DNA from: Verrucomicrobia bacterium UBA1731
GTDB lineage: Bacteria > Verrucomicrobiota > Kiritimatiellia > RFP12 > UBA1067
NCBI GenBank assembly: GCA_002317575.1
Contig: DCIH01000011.1
Span: 46,386 to 60,362 of the forward strand
Length of the DNA stretch: 13,977 bases
Direction: 5' to 3'
Shown: positions 1 to 6,924 of the stretch, piece after piece
Position numbering within the stretch: position 1 is the stretch's first letter
Layout of the letters: every line of letters begins with the position of its first letter
The notes under the pieces: model-generated
Seen by the model: the letters and a program-made list of their open reading frames with translations, nothing else
What the model was told of the DNA's origin: nothing
Database searches by the model: none
Position numbers and translations under genes: made by a program

Positions 1-366
1 CTCGTGGTGCTTCGTCGTCAGCACGCAGTACTTCATGCCCGCGGCCTTTGCGGCCTTCGCCCACTTCTTCGCGTCGAAGAGGTCCGGATTGAAGTCCGTG
101 AAGTACTTCGCGTACGCCTCGTTGTCGAGGTTCGCGTATTTCTTGAACCACTCGTGGCGCGCGGGCGCGGCGTAGAGGCCAAAGTGGATGAACATGCCGA
201 AGCGGTCGTGGACCCACCACGCCATGCGCGCCTTGTACTGCGCCTCGGTTTCGTGCGGAATGAGCTTGGCGACATCCTCGGGTTTCGACTTCGTCTCGCC
301 GGCGAACGCCGACGCGACAACCGTCGCCGCAAGCGCGGCGCACGACAACTTGATGGCAATGTGCAT
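1..366 (-). CDS. GH29 alpha-L-fucosidase, N-terminal part (runs off the window)
   Basis: Seen: an open frame of 122 codons from an ATG at 366 to the window edge with no stop, so the gene is cut by the window. Residues 1-22 form a signal peptide (basic start, Ala-rich core, cleavage near SAFA|GE), so the enzyme is exported. Residues 56-63 read FGMFIHFG, and residues 92-122 carry FNPDLFDAKKW, the segment AAGMKYCVLTTKHHE, and the edge of the TKHHEGF motif. These are the N-terminal barrel signatures of family GH29 retaining alpha-L-fucosidases, where the HH pair lines the fucose pocket. The catalytic Asp nucleophile lies beyond the window. A strong AAAGGAG ends 6 bases before the ATG. Only 56 bases separate it from the C69-GH78 gene upstream. 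Inference: it removes terminal alpha-L-fucose from the same substrate. Exact linkage cannot be read. Confidence 0.93.
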   Translation of the reverse strand, partial: MHIAIKLSCAALAATVVASAFAGETKSKPEDVAKLIPHETEAQYKARMAWWVHDRFGMFIHFGLYAAPARHEWFKKYANLDNEAYAKYFTDFNPDLFDAKKWAKAAKAAGMKYCVLTTKHHE

Positions 367-372
367 GTCTTT

Positions 373-379
373 CTCCTTT
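373..379 (-). promoter_or_regulatory. Shine-Dalgarno site of the GH29 gene
   Basis: Minus-strand AAAGGAG, 6 bases before the ATG at 366. It fixes the start of the truncated fucosidase gene and shows that this organism uses strong Shine-Dalgarno initiation. Confidence 0.8.
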
Positions 380-387
380 AGCCCTGA

Positions 388-416
388 ATTTTACCAAACG
401 GCGCCGCCGTCCGCAA
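388..416 (-). promoter_or_regulatory. Possible promoter for the GH29 gene
   Basis: On the minus strand TAAAAT (393-388, five of six matches to the sigma-70 -10 box) is preceded by TGG, giving an extended -10 of the form TGnTAAAAT. A weak TTGCGG (416-411) sits 17 bases upstream as a -35 candidate. The predicted transcript would start near 381 and have a very short leader with the ribosome site inside it. It lies in the 56-base gap between the C69-GH78 stop and the fucosidase start, so GH29 may have its own promoter as well as read-through. Sequence match only. Confidence 0.3.
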
Positions 417-422
417 ACACAT

Positions 423-3400
423 CTATCGGACGACCTCGTACACGGGTTGGCCGTTCGCGTCGCGGCGGGCCGTCACGCGGATCGTCTTGCCCTGTGGCGT
501 GCGACAGGAAACGTCGAACGAAGCGACGCCTTCGGGCAGGTGCGGCTTCACATCGACCTTGCCGAAACCGGGTCCGACCGTCTTGATGCCGGCCAGGTAT
601 TCGAAGGCCCAGGCGGAGAAATCGCCGAACATGACATGGTTGTGCGAATAATGCCCTTCCCAATGCTCCCACAACGTGTCCTCGCCGTTCGCCACCCACT
701 TCGCCCAGCCGGGGAAGTCCGGCTGCACGAACAGCCGGTAGGCGTCATCGACGTGGCCGTGCGCCGCCAACACGCGCGGCACCCACTTCGCGCCGAGAAT
801 CCCGAACCACGCCTGATGGCGCTTCGCGCGAACGCGCTTCAGCAGTTCCGCGACCGTCGCCGCCTCCGCGCCGTCGGCGACAAGACCGGGAAAATAAAGC
901 GGCGCGGCGAGCGCGGTGAGCTGTCCGTCGCCGTAGACGCCGCCGCCCTTGTAGAACGTCCTGTTGAACGCCGTGCGGATGCGCGCCGCCTCGGCACGAC
1001 AGCGGTCGGCGACGCGCTTCTCGCCGAAACGCTCCGCCCAGAACGCCGTTCGGCGGTTGAATTCGTAGACATACGCGCTGTCGGTCAGGAGATTCGTCGC
1101 AACGACGAATCCCTCCGGCGCGCACCAGTCGCCAAGGCCGTAGTCGACGAGCCCGTCCACATGCTGTTTTGTCGCCATGAAACCGAGGTACTTCTTCATC
1201 GCGGGATACGCCTCGCGTGCGGCCGCGTCGTCGCCGCTAAAACGGTACAGCTGCCAGGGAATCTCGAAGAGAACCGCGTCCCACGCCGGCCCCGCCCAGC
1301 CGTAACCGAACGACGCGGAAGCCGGCGCAATGCATGAGAGAGAACCGTCCGGATGCTGCGCGTCGACGATCATCCGCAGGAAGTGCCGGTAGCCGTTCTG
1401 CGCGTCGAAGTTCCAGAGCCCCGACTCGACGGACAGCTGCGCATCGCCCGTCCAGCCGTTCTTCTCGCGGTGCGGACAATCCGTGGGAATGCCGGTGAAG
1501 TTCGACAGGTAGCTGCGGCGGAACGCATCCTGGAGTTTGGCGAACGTCGGATCGGAAATCGAAAGCGACCCGACGGACCGGAAATCAGAATGAACGAAGA
1601 CGCTGCGGATCGCCTTGAGCGCGACCTTGCCCGTCTTCGAGACCTTCACGTAGCGGAAGCCGTGGTAGGTGAAACGCGGATGCCACGTTTCGCCGCCGGC
1701 GCGCCCCGCGAGCACGTATTCGTCGTGCTGGCACGGACGCGGCTCGTGGTGCTCGAGCGCGTAGCAGTTGACGTGCCCCAGCAGATTCGTGCCGCCCGGC
1801 GCCAACGCCTCGTCGTAGTCCAGCGTCACCTTGGCGCCGGCCTCGCCGACGACTTCAATCTCGCACCAGCCGGCGCGGTTCGAACCGAAATCGTAGATGC
1901 GCGAACCGTCCGCCGCCGCGAAATCGCGCACGGGAGCGATCGGATCGAACGCGCGGCACGGCGCCGCGTCTTCGCGCGACACGACTTCGCCCGGCGGCGG
2001 CGTCTCGATTTTCGCGCGCCGCAAATTGAAGCGCCGGCCCTCGCGCCGGGCGTCGTACCACTCGCCGTTCCGCAAGGCGTTGAAGACGATTGGGGAATCA
2101 TACGCCTGCCACGAAGCGTCCGTCTCGAACAGCGTCGTCGTGTCCGCGACGAACCGTCCGCGGATCCGCGGCGCCGCCAGCCAGCGTTCGTTTTCGAATC
2201 CCCAGGCGCCCTTCGTGAAGCAGTTGAACCATCCGTTGCCGAGCACCACCTCGAGGACGTTCGTGCCGGGTTTCAGGAACGCCGCGACATCGTGGACGAC
2301 GAACGACTGGCGCATGTCGGGCTGACAGGTGACGGGCGAAAGAACCGCGTCGCCGACGCGGCGTCCGTTCATCGAGACCTCGTGCCACCCGGCAACCGAA
2401 AGTTCCAGCAGCGCGCGCCCGGGAACCTTGTCGAGAACGAACGCGCGCATCAGCACGGGCGCGGGTTTCGCCGGATCCTTCGTGTCGCCCGAGATCCACT
2501 CGGCCGCCGACGCGTGCGTCAGGTCGACGAAGTGTTCATCCAGCCGACGCGCCCCGTCGCCGTCTTCGAAGCCGGCCTCCCGTGCGTCGACCAGCGGACG
2601 GAACGTCTTGAACCCGGCTTCGCAGGCGGGGTGGCGTCCCAGATGAAGCCGCGCATCCTCCGGCTTCGCGCCGAACGCGCAAACCGTCGTCTCCACCGTC
2701 GACCCGCGACAGACGGACGGGCCGTCGGAATCCTTCACGTGACGCGGAACGCCGTCCGGATGCGCCGTCATCACCCGCGCGACGTCCTCGGGCGAGAGCG
2801 GCTTCGGACACGTGACGGAAAATCCGAAGTCCGCCTCCGTCGGTTCGCGTCCCAGCAGCAGCGACAGCATGTAACGCCGCCGCACGGTGTTGTGCGGAAT
2901 TTCGCGCCAGCGGTCCGCGAGGAAGACGCGCGCGAAATCGCGCGGTTGGCCGCTCTTCCACCAGCCGCGCGCCGCCGCCCAGGACCACAGATCGGGCGAA
3001 AAGACCGCGTCGGCGGTCGGCGTCTCGGGCAGCGCGCGGATCGTGAGGTGGTTCGGCACGAACAGGACGCCGTCGTCCGGACAGCGTCGGGCGGCGAAAT
3101 GACATCCGTGCAGGATCTGCACCGACCACGCCTCGTCGCGATCGGCCACCGTGTAGACGCGGCTCGCGTCGACGTATCCCCAGCGCGCGACGAGACCGGC
3201 GATGACGTCCACGGCGTGGCGCGCGCTTGTCGCGCGCTCGGCGACGGCGCGGCGCACCGCGTAGCCGAGGCCGCCGTCCGTGAGATCGTCCGCGCGCAGC
3301 TCGTCCCCCGGGCGCGTCAACCCGCCGAAGTTCGAAACAACCCAGACGCCGTGCTCATTGTAGAACGCGTCGGCGCAGGAGACGCCGAGTTCGGGCTCGC

Positions 3401-3668
3401 GCACCTCGCTCCACCAGAAACGGCACGTGTGCGGCACCTGCGGCACCGCGGCGCGCTCCGGAAGTTCGGGCACGCACGCGTCCGCCGGCCAGTCGCGCGC
3501 GGGAACGATCGCGTGCGCGAATCGCAGATTGCCGCCGTCGTCCTCGGCGTGTCCGACGATGACGTGGCCCGTCGTCGACGCCTTGCGCCCGACGACGACC
3601 GTCGAACAGGCCGAGGCCGTCATCACTGCCGCCACGGAAATAACAAGGAAAGCACACCATTTCTTCAT
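423..3668 (-). CDS. Fusion: C69 dipeptidase domain + GH78 alpha-L-rhamnosidase, exported
   Basis: One unbroken 1081-codon frame. Residues 1-20 are a signal peptide ending TASA; Cys21 follows directly and starts CSTVVVGRKAST, the N-terminal nucleophile motif of peptidase family C69 (PepD-like dipeptidases, Ntn-hydrolase fold). C69-like features continue with YTVADRDEAWSV (172-183), RRCPDDG (194-200) and NHLTI (206-210), to about residue 360. Residues ~400-550 fit the N-terminal beta-sandwich of bacterial rhamnosidases, ~575-690 a second beta domain, ~695-1020 the alpha/alpha-barrel, and 1022-1081 the C-terminal beta domain. The barrel carries TDCPHRE...GWTGD with Asp730, Glu735 and Asp742, at the spacing of known GH78 enzymes, and TLWEHW with Glu1001 as probable base. 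GH78 family members do not normally carry a peptidase. The start follows the S16 gene stop by 13 bases, with GGGAG in that gap. Inference: it removes alpha-L-rhamnose and cleaves a small peptide or amide outside the cytoplasm. Domain calls are firm; substrates are not. Confidence 0.9.
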   Translation of the reverse strand: MKKWCAFLVISVAAVMTASACSTVVVGRKASTTGHVIVGHAEDDGGNLRFAHAIVPARDWPADACVPELPERAAVPQVPHTCRFWWSEVREPELGVSCADAFYNEHGVWVVSNFGGLTRPGDELRADDLTDGGLGYAVRRAVAERATSARHAVDVIAGLVARWGYVDASRVYTVADRDEAWSVQILHGCHFAARRCPDDGVLFVPNHLTIRALPETPTADAVFSPDLWSWAAARGWWKSGQPRDFARVFLADRWREIPHNTVRRRYMLSLLLGREPTEADFGFSVTCPKPLSPEDVARVMTAHPDGVPRHVKDSDGPSVCRGSTVETTVCAFGAKPEDARLHLGRHPACEAGFKTFRPLVDAREAGFEDGDGARRLDEHFVDLTHASAAEWISGDTKDPAKPAPVLMRAFVLDKVPGRALLELSVAGWHEVSMNGRRVGDAVLSPVTCQPDMRQSFVVHDVAAFLKPGTNVLEVVLGNGWFNCFTKGAWGFENERWLAAPRIRGRFVADTTTLFETDASWQAYDSPIVFNALRNGEWYDARREGRRFNLRRAKIETPPPGEVVSREDAAPCRAFDPIAPVRDFAAADGSRIYDFGSNRAGWCEIEVVGEAGAKVTLDYDEALAPGGTNLLGHVNCYALEHHEPRPCQHDEYVLAGRAGGETWHPRFTYHGFRYVKVSKTGKVALKAIRSVFVHSDFRSVGSLSISDPTFAKLQDAFRRSYLSNFTGIPTDCPHREKNGWTGDAQLSVESGLWNFDAQNGYRHFLRMIVDAQHPDGSLSCIAPASASFGYGWAGPAWDAVLFEIPWQLYRFSGDDAAAREAYPAMKKYLGFMATKQHVDGLVDYGLGDWCAPEGFVVATNLLTDSAYVYEFNRRTAFWAERFGEKRVADRCRAEAARIRTAFNRTFYKGGGVYGDGQLTALAAPLYFPGLVADGAEAATVAELLKRVRAKRHQAWFGILGAKWVPRVLAAHGHVDDAYRLFVQPDFPGWAKWVANGEDTLWEHWEGHYSHNHVMFGDFSAWAFEYLAGIKTVGPGFGKVDVKPHLPEGVASFDVSCRTPQGKTIRVTARRDANGQPVYEVVR

Positions 3669-3681
3669 TCGTCCTTCTCCC

Positions 3682-5349
3682 TCAACGCGACCGCCCCGCG
3701 TCCGAAGCGGTGCAGCACACGAGCAAAAACGCGCGGAGATACGCTTCGTACGCGGAAAGGCCCGCGTTCAGATCCGTGCGAAGCATGGGCCGCAGGCGTT
3801 CCCCCTTCTCGAACGCGTCCAGAGCAACCGCCGGGAACGCGCCCTTCGCCCGCGCGTCGGCTATCGCCAAGAGCGCGGCCTTGCGCGACTCCTCGATGTA
3901 CAACGCCAAATAGTCGGCACAGCCGTAGGTGATCTTCACGGATCCGCTCTTGTCTTCTTCGACGTTCAGATTGCCGCCGTGGCGCGCGAACGCCGCACAG
4001 GCGCCGGCCGCGCGCCACGCCATGCGGGACGGCGTCTCCGGCAATTTGCCGCCGGCAATCAGACTCGCCGTCAGATCGCCGACAAGGAGCCCGTTGTCGG
4101 CCCGGTAGAACATGTTGCGAACATGACGGCGACCATGGTTGCCCGCCTCCGCCACCGCCTTCACACGCAACGTCTCGAACAAGTCGTCCACGGCCGCCCC
4201 AAGCGCCGACAACAAGACGGCGTCGCCCGGCAAGGCATCCGCGCCGCAGGCCGCGCAGGCATCCGCCAACGGCGCCGCCGATTCGCGCTCCAGCGCCCGC
4301 ATCCACCCCGTGAAACGCCGAGCGACTTCCGTTTCGGCGGCAGGAGCGCCCTGCTCGGCCTGCTGACGGATCATCTCGTCCATGCCGTCCAACGCCGGCG
4401 AGAGCCACGGTTCGATGCGCGCGTCCAGCGCATCAGCCGGCGCCTTCGGCGCGTCCAGCCCCGCCGCCGCGTTGCGCTGCGCCAATGCGGCCAGCGCCAA
4501 CCGCCACGCGGAGAAAAGCCGTCCCGCGCGGCGCTCGTCTTCAACGGGCGCGCACGCCGCAGCGTTGCCCTGGGCGACGATCCGGGCTTCGAGATCGGTC
4601 GTCTGGCGCGCAAGCGCCGCAGCGACCGGGGACGGCAGCGCCAATGCCTTCGCCTCGTCGGCGGACGGCTCGCGCCACGATTCGCCCCGCATCCACGCCC
4701 ACGCTTCGCCGAGCGTCCGCACGCGGCGGACGTCCACGCCGAGCCGTGCGCCCCATTCCACGAAATCGGTTTCGCGACCGTCCACGAGATCGGAGGCGGG
4801 AATCGTCGGCACGGCCACGCGCCGGATGCCGCTTCGCGCGGCAGCGGCGATTTTGGCGGCGATTCCGCCCACGGGACCGACCACGCCGTTCGGCAGGATT
4901 TCGCCCGTGGCGGAAAAATCGGCCGGCACGGAGCGGCCTTCGAGCGCGGAAGCAACGCCCAACGCCAGCGCCAAACCGGCGCTTGAACCCTCGATCGGCA
5001 CGTGCGCCGTCGCGTCGATCTTGCATCCGGCGAGCGGGCGTTCCGTCATGCGCGACGCCGCATAGGCGGCCACCCACAGCGAATCCTGCACGGACGGCAA
5101 CAGCAGTCTTGGATGGATCCCCGAAACGCCCACGAGAAACGCGGACGACCCCGATTCCGAAAGCGCCAGATCCACGCGCGTCACCGTGCCGGACGTGCAG
5201 ACGCCGTCAATCGCCCCGCCGAGAACGGATACGACACACCGCATGTCGACCGGTTCGTCCGGCATTGAAGCACACCCCAGAAACAACAATGGCGCCAACA
5301 CGGCAACCGGCCACAACGCGTTTTTGCGGCATGATGGGACAATGTTCAT
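3682..5349 (-). CDS. Predicted lipoprotein with Lon-type (S16) Ser-Lys protease domain and an uncharacterised helical C-terminus
   Basis: 555 codons. The N-terminus has a basic segment, a hydrophobic stretch and LFLGC, so Cys26 is a likely lipidation site, although Phe and Leu at -3 and -2 are not ideal for a lipobox. Residues ~35-220 match the proteolytic domain of Lon: PIEGSSAG with Ser123, then GEILPNGVVGPVGGIAAK with Lys166. The 43-residue Ser-Lys spacing equals that of the Lon dyad (Ser679/Lys722 in E. coli Lon). No Walker A or other AAA+ module is present, so this is not ATP-driven Lon. Residues ~225-555 are Ala-rich, probably helical, and I recognise no family. GGAGG lies just before the ATG. 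The stop is 13 bases from the C69-GH78 start, implying translational coupling. Inference: a membrane-anchored periplasmic processing or degrading protease. The target is unknown; maturation of the neighbouring fusion enzyme or digestion of glycopeptide are possibilities only. Confidence 0.8.
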   Translation of the reverse strand: MNIVPSCRKNALWPVAVLAPLLFLGCASMPDEPVDMRCVVSVLGGAIDGVCTSGTVTRVDLALSESGSSAFLVGVSGIHPRLLLPSVQDSLWVAAYAASRMTERPLAGCKIDATAHVPIEGSSAGLALALGVASALEGRSVPADFSATGEILPNGVVGPVGGIAAKIAAAARSGIRRVAVPTIPASDLVDGRETDFVEWGARLGVDVRRVRTLGEAWAWMRGESWREPSADEAKALALPSPVAAALARQTTDLEARIVAQGNAAACAPVEDERRAGRLFSAWRLALAALAQRNAAAGLDAPKAPADALDARIEPWLSPALDGMDEMIRQQAEQGAPAAETEVARRFTGWMRALERESAAPLADACAACGADALPGDAVLLSALGAAVDDLFETLRVKAVAEAGNHGRRHVRNMFYRADNGLLVGDLTASLIAGGKLPETPSRMAWRAAGACAAFARHGGNLNVEEDKSGSVKITYGCADYLALYIEESRKAALLAIADARAKGAFPAVALDAFEKGERLRPMLRTDLNAGLSAYEAYLRAFLLVCCTASDAGRSR

Positions 5350-5386
5350 TCAACCTCCGATCCACATGACATCCGCACCATTCTTC

Positions 5387-5446
5387 CTATAGATGCATAA
5401 TCCGCGAAGCGTGGTTGTAGCCGATGCCCATGCGCTGCTGAAACAT
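5387..5446 (-). pseudogene. FtsK gamma-domain-like relic or 19-residue micro-ORF
   Basis: In the 105-base gap between the GH39 stop and the S16 lipoprotein start, a minus-strand frame reads MFQQRMGIGYNHASRIMHL and then TAG. The core QQR-x-GIGYN-x-A-x-RI resembles the winged-helix recognition segment at the C-terminus of FtsK/SpoIIIE translocases (typically QRR-x-x-IGYNRAARI). The similarity begins right after the GH39 stop in a different reading frame. There is no convincing ribosome site for the ATG, and the rest of a gamma domain is absent. Most likely a recombination scar carrying a piece of an ftsK gene. Alternatives are a chance match or a tiny expressed peptide. The match is short, so confidence is limited. 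Confidence 0.35.
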
Positions 5447-5454
5447 GGAATCTG

Positions 5455-6873
5455 CTATTCCAGTTCGAATGTGACGGCGAAGACGGCGCTGCGGCGGTCG
5501 TTCTTGACGAGCGTCAGGACGCCATCGCGGAACGAGACCTCCGCCGGCAGCATGTCGTGGTCGTTGTCGAGCACCAGCGCGGAAACGCGCGCGACCTTGC
5601 CGAGCCCTTTGACTTCCACGGGCAGGATCTGCTGGGTGCCGCGGTAGTCCGTGATGATGGCGAGCGCCTTCTTGCCGTCGGCGGAAAGCGCCGCAAACGG
5701 ATACACGCTGTCCCACGTCTTATCGCATTTCGCCTTGTCCGCGTACTGCGTGACGAGATCGCCGTTGAGCTTCATCGCGTAGTACACCTTCTCGTAGCGG
5801 CGGAACTGGTCCACGTAGCCCCACGCGCCGCTGAAGCCCGACCCGTAGTAGTAGCTCTGCGTGAGCGGCGTGTCCTGGAAGCCCGTGTTCACGGCGACCG
5901 TGAACGCCGCGGAATCGATGCCCTTCACGCCCGTCGGGCCGGTCGTGGCGGCGACGACGCAATCGGGCGACGAAGACCCCTGCAGACCATTCCAGCCGCT
6001 GGGCGGCAAATAGTGCCATTCGTTCACGATAAGTTCGAGGCCCGAAAAACCCTCCTGCTCGCAGATCGTCTTCACCCGCGCGGGTTGCGCGATGAGGTCC
6101 TGCGGTTTGTCGCCGTAGAAGTGCCAGCTCATGAAGTCGGGACGGAGCCCCTCCTTTTTGCAGGCCTTCAGCACGTCGCGCATGTAGTCTTCGTTCAGCC
6201 ATCCGAACGCGGGACCGCCGACCTTGATCTTCGGAAACTCGGATTTGAGGCGGCGCAGGCACGTCACGTAGAGGTGGATGAGCTCTGCGCGCGTGCCGCG
6301 CCAGCAGGCGGGCACATCCGGCTCGTTGATGAGCTCCCAGTACTGGATGTCCCACGTCTGTCCGTTCGCCCAGCCCTGCGTGTAATGCCGCACGATGCCG
6401 GCGAGCACTTCCGCGTACTGCGCGTGGTTCGTGGGGTTGAGCGTGTTGTGGCCCCAGTCGCCCGTGTGCTCGATCGAGCTGCCGAGACGGTAGAAGCATT
6501 TCATGCCGGCGTCGAGGTTCAACTTGAGCCAATGGTCCGTCGGACGGAACACGTAGTTCAGAGGATCCTTGGCGTCAAGATGCATCAACGGAAAGATGCA
6601 GTGCGTGTCCACGACCATCTGCCCGGAATTGACGAGCGGCGCATCATGCGTGCGGAACGCGGTGAGATTGAGCGACTTGATCGCCTCCGTGTCGTTCACG
6701 AGCCCGTGGGGATAGCTGCGGATCGACCAGCTGGAACAATGTTTCCACTTGTCGATTTTGCCGGTCTTCACCGAAAAATCCAATTTCGCCGCCGGTCCAA
6801 TCCCCGCCCACGCAGACGAGACCGCCCCCAGTAGCGCCATCGCGCCAACCGTCGCCAACCAACTGTGTTTCAT
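5455..6873 (-). CDS. Exported GH39-like (clan GH-A) glycosidase
   Basis: 472 codons. Residues 1-23 are a signal peptide cleaved after SSAWA. The body is a clan-A TIM barrel: YWELINEPD (179-186), with Glu184 as expected acid/base after the conserved Asn, then VGGPAFGWL (218-226) and SWHFYG (249-254). LELIVNEWHYLP (279-290) carries Glu285 as expected nucleophile at the end of strand 7. The short C-terminal region (~400-472) looks like the beta-sandwich often found in GH39. Family members include beta-xylosidases, alpha-L-iduronidases and exopolysaccharide hydrolases, so specificity cannot be assigned, and a neighbouring clan-A family is possible. AAGGGAG precedes the ATG. The GH2 gene ends 51 bases upstream, so the two are probably co-transcribed. 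Inference: it cuts a backbone or side-chain sugar in the shared substrate. Confidence 0.83.
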   Translation of the reverse strand: MKHSWLATVGAMALLGAVSSAWAGIGPAAKLDFSVKTGKIDKWKHCSSWSIRSYPHGLVNDTEAIKSLNLTAFRTHDAPLVNSGQMVVDTHCIFPLMHLDAKDPLNYVFRPTDHWLKLNLDAGMKCFYRLGSSIEHTGDWGHNTLNPTNHAQYAEVLAGIVRHYTQGWANGQTWDIQYWELINEPDVPACWRGTRAELIHLYVTCLRRLKSEFPKIKVGGPAFGWLNEDYMRDVLKACKKEGLRPDFMSWHFYGDKPQDLIAQPARVKTICEQEGFSGLELIVNEWHYLPPSGWNGLQGSSSPDCVVAATTGPTGVKGIDSAAFTVAVNTGFQDTPLTQSYYYGSGFSGAWGYVDQFRRYEKVYYAMKLNGDLVTQYADKAKCDKTWDSVYPFAALSADGKKALAIITDYRGTQQILPVEVKGLGKVARVSALVLDNDHDMLPAEVSFRDGVLTLVKNDRRSAVFAVTFELE

Positions 6874-6924
6874 CGTGTCATCTCCCTTTGTTTGCTTTGA
6901 AAATCGTCCATTTTCGCAGCCGTG

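Noticed and set aside
3606..3617. Reading ASAC at residues 18-21 of the C69-GH78 protein as a lipobox
   Set aside because: Ala at -3 is weak for a lipobox, and lipidation would block Cys21, which is the expected C69 nucleophile. Signal peptidase I cleavage fits better.
1353..3932. 859-codon open frame on the plus strand
   Set aside because: Antisense to the C69-GH78 gene. Arg/Val/Ala-rich with no family motif; long antisense frames are expected opposite GC-rich genes with strong third-position bias.
3427..4986. 519-codon plus-strand frame opposite the S16 lipoprotein gene
   Set aside because: Arg-rich shadow frame without motifs. The minus-strand frame carries the Lon dyad, a signal sequence and a ribosome site.
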